In this document: positions 1 to 5,473 of the stretch, in pieces
How the letters are laid out: each line of letters opens with the position of its first letter
Position numbering within the stretch: position 1 is the stretch's first letter
Assembly: GCA_021840785.1 (NCBI GenBank)
Contig: JAKBXD010000084.1
Location: 1-8,160 of the forward strand
DNA from: Pseudomonadota bacterium
Lineage (GTDB): Bacteria; Pseudomonadota; Gammaproteobacteria; Acidithiobacillales; Acidithiobacillaceae
DNA: 8,160 bases
Direction: 5' to 3'
Position numbers and translations under genes: made by a program
Notes under the pieces: generated by a model
What the model was told of the DNA's origin: nothing
The model's input: the letters and a program-made list of their open reading frames with translations, nothing else
The model's database searches: none

Positions 1-428
1 ATAACAATGAGGTCAACCGCCCCGGAGCGCACCAGCATATCGGCGATTTCCAGCGCCTGCTCGCCGGTATCCGGCTGGGAGATCAGGAGGTTTTCCAGAT
101 CGACGCCAAGCTTATGGGCATAACCGGGATCCAGAGCATGTTCGGCATCAATGAAAGCCGCCGTGCCTCCGGCAGCCTGACAACTGGCTATGGCGTGCAG
201 GGTAAGGGTCGTTTTACCCGAAGATTCCGGTCCGTAAATCTCTACCACCCGGCCCCGCGGCAGGCCACCGACACCTAGAGCAAGGTCCAATCCCAGCGAA
301 CCGGTGGAGTAGACCTCAATGTCCTTGATGGCATTATGATCACCGAGACGCATGACGGCGCCTTTACCAAATTGCTTGTCAATCTGTGAGAGGGCCGCCG
401 AAAGAGCCTTGCTACGTTGTTCGTCCAT
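1..428 (-). CDS. recA: Recombinase RecA, N-terminal 142 codons (3' end beyond the window)
   Basis: RecA forms ATP-dependent filaments on single-stranded DNA, carries out homologous strand exchange and triggers LexA self-cleavage in the SOS response. The visible part starts [10 protein letters not shown] and covers the N-terminal helix and the first half of the ATPase core. The Walker A motif GPESSGKT falls at residues 66-73 and the catalytic glutamate of FIDAEHALD at residue 96, the same numbering as E. coli RecA. The sequence breaks off inside Walker B, after AVDLIV. The ATG at 428 is preceded by a purine-rich Shine-Dalgarno stretch, AGGAGAAGGAA on the minus strand (435-445), so the start is secure. 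It lies 201 bases downstream of the cinA stop, and the cinA-recA order is common in bacteria. No frameshift or missing catalytic residue is seen in this part. The sequence resembles Acidithiobacillus RecA as I remember it. Confidence 0.98.
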   Translation of the reverse strand, partial: MDEQRSKALSAALSQIDKQFGKGAVMRLGDHNAIKDIEVYSTGSLGLDLALGVGGLPRGRVVEIYGPESSGKTTLTLHAIASCQAAGGTAAFIDAEHALDPGYAHKLGVDLENLLISQPDTGEQALEIADMLVRSGAVDLIV

Positions 429-550
429 AATGCTTTCCTTCTCCTGAATTGAGGGTTAACCCATCCTTGCAAAACACCATGTTTGTAGTGGCGCGCGGCA
501 GGGCCTGATGATCCGGTACTGCGGGAGTCATCGGAACAACCTTTTCCGGC

Positions 551-578
551 ATTCTACCTGAGCGGGCGGGCGGGGCAA
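551..578 (-). promoter_or_regulatory. Candidate sigma70-type promoter for recA
   Basis: On the minus strand TTGCCC (578-573, four of six matches to the -35 consensus) is followed after 16 bases by TAGAAT (556-551, five of six matches to the -10 consensus). Transcription would start near 544 and give a leader of roughly 115 bases before the recA ATG. The spacer between the two boxes is very C-rich on the coding strand. I see no CTG-N10-CAG LexA operator of the E. coli type in the 201-base gap. The assignment rests on consensus matching alone. Confidence 0.4.
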
Positions 579-629
579 ACGACTGAAAACCACTGCGGCA
601 TAATTCTTATCCGGCACGGTGGCCGCCGT

Positions 630-1487
630 TCAACCAGCCCCGCGCAATAATCCCAATAACCCGCCCAAAGCTACCGAACCCGCAGCATACTGCACCGACC
701 AACGGTCTCCGTGAAAGTGACAGGTTCTCACCTGCGGTTCCGCGCCCCGCGCGCCCCAGGCCATACAGACGGTGCCCACCGGCTTGCCGGGCACGGCGCC
801 TCCCGGCCCGGCGATGCCGGTGATCGCTGCGGCGATGTCCGCTTCGTGCAATGCACCCCCGAGCATTTCCAGGGCGGTCTCCTCCGCTACGGCCCCGACC
901 CGCGCGAGGGTCGCTTCCTGCACCTTCAGCAACTGAATTTTCGCGGCATTACTGTAGGTGACAAACCCGTGGCGCAGCAGCGCCGAGGAGCCTGGCAGGG
1001 CGGTGATCCGCGCGGCCAGATCACCGCCGGTACAAGACTCCGCCAGGGCGAGGCGGGTGTCCCGCGCACGGGCGTGCTGGAGTAAGGACCACTCCGGCGG
1101 TGCCATGTGCAGTGATATGGCGCACGGTGTTCCGGCCTCGACCCAATACTCGCCCGGCAAAACTTCCGGCATGGTGCCGTTATCGTTGAAAAGGCTCAAA
1201 GGCACATCGCAAACGGGCAGATGCGCGCTTGCCCAATCACGCAACGCGACCCAGTCACCGGCCGGCAGATGGGTGCGGAATGATGATTTCATCCAGTCCG
1301 CGGCGTTCGCAAACTCGCCAATGGCCACTGCCATGCCGGAACAATCGGGCAATGTGGCGACGAGTTCCACCCGGACATCCATCCCGGCCCGCCTGGCCCA
1401 GGCCGCCAGACGCTGGGCATCGGGCAGGGTCGCGGGGCGCATGGGCAGAAATATCTGCAAGGACTCCATAGGATGGGTATTCGTCAC
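630..1487 (-). CDS. CinA-family nicotinamide-nucleotide amidase (PncC domain) with an unrecognised N-terminal region
   Basis: The C-terminal half is a PncC/CinA-C domain, the enzyme that deamidates nicotinamide mononucleotide to nicotinate mononucleotide and so returns the NMN made by NAD-dependent DNA ligase to NAD synthesis. With a start at 1487 (285 residues), AESCTGG lies at residues 149-155 (nucleophile Ser151), GFVTYSNAAK near 174-183, GIAGPGG at 224-230, KPVGTV at 235-240 and a GDR triplet near 260. Residues 1 to about 140 match neither the MoCF-like domain of full-length CinA (about 400 residues) nor the short stand-alone PncC (about 165 residues); they read as an alpha/beta segment of unknown role. 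GTG at 1487 forms a GTGA overlap with the pgpA stop, typical of translational coupling. GTG at 1502 and ATG at 1469 are possible too, and none has a strong Shine-Dalgarno. The gene is third in the thiL-pgpA-cinA group and sits upstream of recA. The amidase assignment is firm; the role of the N-terminal part is unknown. Confidence 0.88.
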   Translation of the reverse strand: MTNTHPMESLQIFLPMRPATLPDAQRLAAWARRAGMDVRVELVATLPDCSGMAVAIGEFANAADWMKSSFRTHLPAGDWVALRDWASAHLPVCDVPLSLFNDNGTMPEVLPGEYWVEAGTPCAISLHMAPPEWSLLQHARARDTRLALAESCTGGDLAARITALPGSSALLRHGFVTYSNAAKIQLLKVQEATLARVGAVAEETALEMLGGALHEADIAAAITGIAGPGGAVPGKPVGTVCMAWGARGAEPQVRTCHFHGDRWSVQYAAGSVALGGLLGLLRGAG

Positions 1488-1969
1488 AGCCAGCCCGCCC
1501 ACAGCATCAGTCGCAGAAGAATCAGTGCCGGGATCGCCGCCGCGATATCATCGAGCATAATACCCGTGCCTCCATGAATATGTTTATCCAGCCAGGAAAT
1601 CGGCCAGGGTTTGAGCATGTCAAAAAAGCGGAAGAGCAGGAACCCGACGAGCAGCGTCCACCAGCCGAAAGGCACCAGCCAGAGGGTGAGCAACAGGCCC
1701 GCCCATTCATCCCAGACGATAGCCGGGGGATCCAGAGCCCTTTTGCCAGCGCCGTTTTGCATCTCCCGCGCGGTCTCCCCGCAGAGCCACGGCCCCACGG
1801 CGATCATCGTCACCAACACCAGCGTATAAACCATATTATTCTGCACCACGAGGGCCAGCAGCAGATACAGGGGAATGGCAGCGATGGTGCCCATGGTGCC
1901 GGGCAGGATGGACGACAGGCCGCTGCCGCCGCCCAATGCCAGCCACTGATACCAGGGCCTAGAGTGCAT
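1484..1969 (-). CDS. pgpA: Phosphatidylglycerophosphatase A
   Basis: PgpA is an inner-membrane lipid phosphatase that removes the terminal phosphate from phosphatidylglycerophosphate to give phosphatidylglycerol. From the ATG at 1969 the protein has 161 residues (E. coli PgpA has 172). The family signatures run in order: GGGSGLSSILPGTMGTIAA near residues 13-31, IVWDEW near 84-89, and FRFFDMLKPWPISW followed by HIHGGTGIMLDD near 113-141, which carry the conserved acidic residues. Hydrophobic segments at about 30-45, 47-62, 90-115 and 143-160 fit a small multi-spanning membrane protein. The ATG at 1969 has GGGGG seven bases upstream and overlaps the thiL stop by 11 bases; an in-frame ATG at 1975 is an alternative. 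An upstream methionine codon at 2008 would add 13 unlikely residues. The thiL-pgpA pairing is known from E. coli and supports both calls. Confidence 0.95.
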   Translation of the reverse strand: MHSRPWYQWLALGGGSGLSSILPGTMGTIAAIPLYLLLALVVQNNMVYTLVLVTMIAVGPWLCGETAREMQNGAGKRALDPPAIVWDEWAGLLLTLWLVPFGWWTLLVGFLLFRFFDMLKPWPISWLDKHIHGGTGIMLDDIAAAIPALILLRLMLWAGWL

Positions 1970-2981
1970 GAACATGCCCCCAGGTGGAAGGCAGCGGCAG
2001 CGGCTCATCCCGCCAGGTCAAGGTGATCGTGGTCCGGGCATCGGGGGCCGCAGGCAAGATGCTGCCCACCGCCGTCAGGCGCAGGGAGAGCGTCCGGGCG
2101 GCCTCCTGCATTGCCGTCGATAAGACAGGAGCGGCACAGAGGATCAGTTCATAATCATCGCCGCCGGTGAGAGGCCAGCGTTGCAGGCGTTCCGGGTCGG
2201 TCCGCGCCAGATCCGCGAGTTCCGGGCTCAAAGGCAGCGCATCCAGGGCGACCTGCGCCCGGACACCCGAAGCTTTCAGGATATGGCCAAGGTCGGCCAG
2301 AAAGCCATCGGAACAATCCACGGCACAAAGCACACCACTTGCCAGTGCCGTTGCGCCGAATTCGAGACGGGGCGTGGGACGCAGCCGTCGTGCCTCCAAT
2401 GCGTCCCGCTGTGGTGCCGAACAGGGAAAGGCCTGCCCGTCATGGCCGCGCTCCACAAAAGCCAGGTTCAGGGCCGCGGCCGCGTCCCCGAGACTGCCGG
2501 TGACCCAGATCACGTCTCCGGGCCGCGCCGCGTCACGGCGCATCACCCCATGACCGGTAAGCCCCAATGCGGTGACGGAGAGGGTCAGCGGCCCATCCGT
2601 AGCCACCGTGTCGCCACCGGCCAGGGTAACGCCATACCGATCGGCGAGTGCACTCCAGCCCGTTGCGAATGCTTCAATCCACGCCTCATAGCCTTTCTCC
2701 CGCTGCGGCAGGGCCAGGCTGAGCAGGCACCAGCGCGCCTCCGCACCCATGGCGGCCAGGTCGCTGAGATTCACCGCAAGGGCTTTCCAGGCGAGGTCTT
2801 CCGGGCTGACATCGGGGAAAAAGTGGCGACCGGCAACCAGGGTATCCATCGTCGCCACCAGTTGTCGACCCGCGGGGTCCAGCCAGGCGGCGTCATCACC
2901 GATACCGAGCCGCACGCCCCTGCCTTCCGTGCCCAGACGGCTCCGTAACCGTTCGATGAGCGCAAACTCTCCGCCCGCCAT
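1959..2981 (-). CDS. thiL: Thiamine-monophosphate kinase
   Basis: ThiL phosphorylates thiamine monophosphate with ATP to thiamine diphosphate, the last step in making the coenzyme. The 340-residue protein shows the AIR-synthase-like (PurM) fold signatures: GIGDDAA at residues 26-32, TMDTLVAGRHF from 44, LAVNLSDLAAMGA at 68-80, GGDTV at 122-126, VTGSLGDAAA near 160-169, DCSDGFLADLGH from 222 and LTGGDDYEL at 271-279. The clustered aspartates are the Mg-ATP and substrate ligands in this family. ATG at 2981 is preferred: it has GGAG five bases upstream and gives MAGGEFALIERL, closely matching the E. coli N-terminus MACGEFSLIARY. A GTG at 2987 would put the Shine-Dalgarno on top of the start codon. 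It is the first gene of the minus-strand group and diverges from gluQ across 61 bases. Confidence 0.97.
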   Translation of the reverse strand: MAGGEFALIERLRSRLGTEGRGVRLGIGDDAAWLDPAGRQLVATMDTLVAGRHFFPDVSPEDLAWKALAVNLSDLAAMGAEARWCLLSLALPQREKGYEAWIEAFATGWSALADRYGVTLAGGDTVATDGPLTLSVTALGLTGHGVMRRDAARPGDVIWVTGSLGDAAAALNLAFVERGHDGQAFPCSAPQRDALEARRLRPTPRLEFGATALASGVLCAVDCSDGFLADLGHILKASGVRAQVALDALPLSPELADLARTDPERLQRWPLTGGDDYELILCAAPVLSTAMQEAARTLSLRLTAVGSILPAAPDARTTITLTWRDEPLPLPSTWGHVHAL

Positions 2982-3042
2982 GTTCACTCCGTTTTTGCCG
3001 ATACTCGCGCTACTATAGCAAGGACATCACCTGAAGGAAGCC
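2982..3042. promoter_or_regulatory. Divergent promoter region between thiL and gluQ
   Basis: This 61-base gap must hold or adjoin the start signals of both gene groups. On the minus strand TATAGT (3017-3012) is a good -10 match and would start transcription about 24 bases before thiL, but no good -35 box is found at the right spacing. On the plus strand TACTAT (3011-3016) is a weaker -10 candidate, overlapping the first, also without a clear -35. The gluQ Shine-Dalgarno (GAAGGAAG, 3033-3040) and the thiL one (GGAG on the minus strand) lie inside it. Overlapping -10 boxes would mean the two transcripts compete, but this is inference from weak motifs. Confidence 0.35.
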
Positions 3043-3918
3043 ATGCCCTGCACCCCCACCGTCACCGGACGCTTTGCGCCCTCCCCCAGCGGCCCGCTCC
3101 ATGCGGGATCACTCATCGCCGCCATTGGCAGCTATCTCAGCGCCCGCAGTCAGGGCGGGCGCTGGCTGCTGCGCCTGGAGGATGTGGATGAGGGCCGTGT
3201 GCGTCCCGGTGCCGCCGACATCATTCTCCGGCAACTGGAGGCCCTGGCGCTGGACTGGGACGGACCGGTGCAAACCCAGGCCGCCCGCAAGGATGTCTAC
3301 CAGGAAGCGCTGGCGGCTTTGCAGGCACAGAGCATGGTCTACCCCTGTGCCTGCACCCGTCAGGAAATCCGGGGCTTCGGCGAACGTTATCCGGGCATTT
3401 GCCGGCCGGGTCTGCCACCCGGACGGCAGACCCGTTCCTGGCGCCTGCGGGTGCCCGACCTCTTGCCCCCCTGGGAGGATCGTTTCCATGGCCCGCAACA
3501 ACTGCCCGCACCACAGGGTGACCCCATCCTGCTGCGTGCCGACGGCTACTTCGCCTATATCCTGGCCTGTGTCGCCGACGACGGGGAGCAAGGCGTCAGC
3601 GAAGTGATTCGCGGTGGCGATCTGCTTACGCTCACTGGTACCCAGCGTTATCTGCAAAGCGCCCTGGGCCTGCCCCATCCGCAATATGGGCACTTGCCCC
3701 TGCTCTGCAATGCCGACGGCAGCAAGCTCTCCAAAAGCACCGATAGCCCCGCTTGGGCTGGCGACCCCAGTCAGGCCTGGGAGGAGACGTTGCGGTTGTT
3801 GGGCTGGGTGACTCCTCCTGACCTTCATGCTGCCGACGCACCGGTATGGCGTGACTGGGCGTTGACACAGATGACCGAAGAGAAGCTTCTTTATCGCATG
3901 ACCACCACTGGCCTGTAA
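3043..3918 (+). CDS. gluQ: Glutamyl-Q tRNA(Asp) synthetase
   Basis: GluQ-RS (YadB) is a shortened paralogue of glutamyl-tRNA synthetase without the anticodon-binding domain. It activates glutamate with ATP and attaches it to the queuosine base in the anticodon loop of tRNA(Asp). The 291-residue protein (E. coli 308) has the class I motif GRFAPSPSGPLHAGSL at 9-24, with HAGS (20-23) as its HIGH signature, LRLEDVD at 43-49, and a C-x-C...Y-x3-C zinc site at Cys102, Cys104, Tyr116 and Cys120, each one residue after the E. coli ligands. EVIRGGDLL follows at 187-195 and KLSKS at 228-232 stands for KMSKS. It ends shortly after the catalytic domain, as expected. ATG at 3043 has the purine-rich GAAGGAAG just upstream. 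In E. coli gluQ is near dksA and sfsA; here sfsA is directly downstream. Confidence 0.96.
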   Translation: MPCTPTVTGRFAPSPSGPLHAGSLIAAIGSYLSARSQGGRWLLRLEDVDEGRVRPGAADIILRQLEALALDWDGPVQTQAARKDVYQEALAALQAQSMVYPCACTRQEIRGFGERYPGICRPGLPPGRQTRSWRLRVPDLLPPWEDRFHGPQQLPAPQGDPILLRADGYFAYILACVADDGEQGVSEVIRGGDLLTLTGTQRYLQSALGLPHPQYGHLPLLCNADGSKLSKSTDSPAWAGDPSQAWEETLRLLGWVTPPDLHAADAPVWRDWALTQMTEEKLLYRMTTTGL

Positions 3919-3924
3919 CACAGC

Positions 3925-3939
3925 GTAGCGCTAAGCTAC
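3925..3939. repeat. Short inverted repeat between gluQ and sfsA
   Basis: GTAGC and GCTAC (3925-3929 and 3935-3939) can pair around a five-base loop. The perfect 8-base palindrome TAGCGCTA (3926-3933) overlaps this stem. It begins seven bases after the gluQ stop and ends five bases before the sfsA ATG, exactly where a ribosome-binding site would be expected. No T-run follows, so it is not a typical intrinsic terminator. It could influence sfsA translation or be chance. Confidence 0.45.
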
Positions 3940-3944
3940 CCACG

Positions 3945-4643
3945 ATGGATCTACCCCCACTAATCTCCGCCACGCTGCTGCGCCGCTACAAACGCTTCTT
4001 GGCCGATTGCCAGTTGGCCAGCGGCGAAATACTCACCGTGCATTGCCCCAACTCCGGGAGCATGCGCAGTTGTGCCGAACCCGGTCAGCCCATTCTGATT
4101 TCTCTTAGCGACAACCCCAAACGCAAATTGGCCTGGACCTGGGAGCTCTACTGGAGCGGCGCCAGTTGGGTCTGCATCAACACCCAGCGCCCCAACGCGG
4201 TGGTCGCCGAAGCCCTAGCGGCGGGTAAAATACCCACCCTGCAACATTACACGCAATTACGTCGGGAGATACCTTATGGCAACCATGAGCGCGTTGACAT
4301 CCTGCTCAGCGCCGAAGGCCAGCCACCCTGCTACGTAGAGGTAAAATCCTGCACGCTGCTGGAGGACGACCGCGTCATTCGCTTTCCAGATGCGGTCAGC
4401 AGCCGTGCCCTGCGCCATCTGAATGCCTTGACCGAGGTGGTCCATAGCGGCGGGCGAGCGGTGATGTTTTTTCTGATTGGGCGGGAAGATGGCCAGGGTT
4501 TTGCCCCCGCAGACGCCATCCATCCAGCCTATGGAAAGGCCTTGCGCCAGGCGCGCGCCGATGGTGTGGAAATTCTGGCCTACCGGACCCACGTTAGTCC
4601 TGATAAAATGACCGTAAGCGCGGCGGAAACGCTTCTCTTTTAG
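3945..4643 (+). CDS. sfsA: Sugar fermentation stimulation protein A (SfsA family, nuclease-like fold)
   Basis: SfsA was named because extra copies in E. coli raise maltose metabolism. Its real biochemical role is not settled; the family combines an N-terminal OB-like part with a PD-(D/E)XK nuclease-like domain. The 232-residue protein aligns along its whole length with E. coli SfsA (234 residues): LLRRYKRFLADC at 11-22, TVHCPNSGSM at 31-40, SDNPKRK near 55-61, TWELYW at 65-70, CINTQRPN near 77-84, FPDAVSSRALRHL near 147-159 and GVEILAY at 207-213. Putative catalytic residues are Asp118 in RVDILL and Glu132/Lys134 in YVEVKS. No convincing Shine-Dalgarno precedes the ATG at 3945; the 26-base gap after gluQ holds an inverted repeat instead. 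Family membership is firm, the function is open. Confidence 0.95.
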   Translation: MDLPPLISATLLRRYKRFLADCQLASGEILTVHCPNSGSMRSCAEPGQPILISLSDNPKRKLAWTWELYWSGASWVCINTQRPNAVVAEALAAGKIPTLQHYTQLRREIPYGNHERVDILLSAEGQPPCYVEVKSCTLLEDDRVIRFPDAVSSRALRHLNALTEVVHSGGRAVMFFLIGREDGQGFAPADAIHPAYGKALRQARADGVEILAYRTHVSPDKMTVSAAETLLF

Positions 4644-4661
4644 CCGCTTCAGGAGGACAGC

Positions 4662-5471
4662 ATGTTGCAACGTAGCAAAAAATCACCCCAAGGCAGCATC
4701 AAAACTCTGGAAGAAATCGAAAAAATGCGGGTTGCCGGCCAACTCACGGCCATGGTGCTGAAAATGATCGGCCCCCATGTCAAAGCCGGCATCACCACCG
4801 GTGAACTGGACCGCATCTGCCACGATTATATCGTCAATGATCTGCAAGGCATTCCAGCGCCGCTCAACTATCAGCCCAGCCCGGAATATCCACCCTTCCC
4901 CAAGTCCGTCTGCATCTCCCTCAACCATGTGATCTGTCACGGTATCCCTGGTGACCGCGTCATCCGGGATGGCGACATGCTGAACATTGACGTCACCGTC
5001 ATCAAAGATGGTTATCACGGTGACAGCAGCAAGATGTTCACTGTCGGCGAGGTGCCCTTGCGGTCGCGGCGGGTGATGGAAGTCGCCCACGAAGCCATGG
5101 TGCGCGGCATTCAGCAGGTCCGGCCCGGCGCGACCCTGGGCGATGTCGGCCACGCCATTCAGGTTTACGCTGAGGCACAGCATTGCTCCATTGTGCGGGA
5201 GTTCTGTGGGCACGGGATTGGCCGCGTTTTCCACGACGAACCGCAGGTATTGCACTATGGTAATCCCGGCGAAGGCATTGAATTGATAGCTGGCATGACT
5301 TTCACCATCGAGCCCATGGTCAATGCCGGCAAACGCCATATCAAGGCCCTGCCCGACGGTTGGACCATCGTCACCAAGGATCACAGTGCCTCCGCCCAAT
5401 GGGAGCACACTATTCTGGTCACCGACGATGGCTACGAAATACTGACTCAACTACCCGGCGACCCCATCTAA
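4662..5471 (+). CDS. map: Methionine aminopeptidase, type I
   Basis: This cytoplasmic metalloenzyme removes the initiator methionine from new proteins when the second residue is small. The 269-residue protein follows E. coli MetAP closely. Its five metal ligands are Asp110 and Asp121 (in NIDVTVIKDGYHGDSSK), His184 (CGHGIG), Glu217 (TIEPMV) and Glu248 (WEHTI); the active-site histidines His93 (VICHGIP) and His191 (FHDEP) are also present. No second-domain or zinc-finger extension is seen, so it is the simple type I form. Compared with E. coli it has about eight more N-terminal residues and a short insertion around 66-78 (NYQPSPEYPPF) before PKSVC. The ATG at 4662 has AGGAGG (4651-4656) five bases upstream, the strongest ribosome-binding site in the plus-strand group. 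The map-glnD pair is also adjacent in E. coli, though divergent there. Confidence 0.97.
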   Translation: MLQRSKKSPQGSIKTLEEIEKMRVAGQLTAMVLKMIGPHVKAGITTGELDRICHDYIVNDLQGIPAPLNYQPSPEYPPFPKSVCISLNHVICHGIPGDRVIRDGDMLNIDVTVIKDGYHGDSSKMFTVGEVPLRSRRVMEVAHEAMVRGIQQVRPGATLGDVGHAIQVYAEAQHCSIVREFCGHGIGRVFHDEPQVLHYGNPGEGIELIAGMTFTIEPMVNAGKRHIKALPDGWTIVTKDHSASAQWEHTILVTDDGYEILTQLPGDPI

Positions 5472-5473
5472 GA

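Noticed and set aside
275..472. 65-residue minus-strand frame over the recA start
   Set aside because: It overlaps the recA 5' end in another frame and resembles no protein; the recA start and ribosome-binding site are clear.
609..630. Possible terminator after cinA
   Set aside because: CGGC and GCCG can pair over a short loop, but the stem is only four or five bases and no T-run follows on the minus strand.
958..1560. 200-residue plus-strand frame
   Set aside because: It is antisense to cinA and the end of pgpA. Long antisense frames are expected in high-GC coding DNA, and the composition (Arg, Ser, Pro) is typical of a shadow.
1970..2008. Longer PgpA starting at 2008
   Set aside because: The extra residues (MSRCRCLPPGG) are unlike the family, and the later ATG codons at 1975 and 1969 have a G-rich site upstream.
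2181..2948. 255-residue plus-strand frame antisense to thiL
   Set aside because: ThiL on the other strand has all its family motifs; this frame has none and no ribosome-binding site.
3109..3921. 270-residue minus-strand frame antisense to gluQ
   Set aside because: It mirrors gluQ codon by codon and shows no domain; gluQ has its zinc site and both synthetase signatures.
4683..5450. 255-residue minus-strand frame antisense to map
   Set aside because: It is rich in Asp, His and Val as expected from the complement of map codons. MetAP on the plus strand has all metal ligands.
5360..5473. Upstream extension of glnD by 38 codons
   Set aside because: It would lie wholly inside the end of map in another frame. 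The ATG at 5474, right after the map stop, gives a normal-length GlnD.
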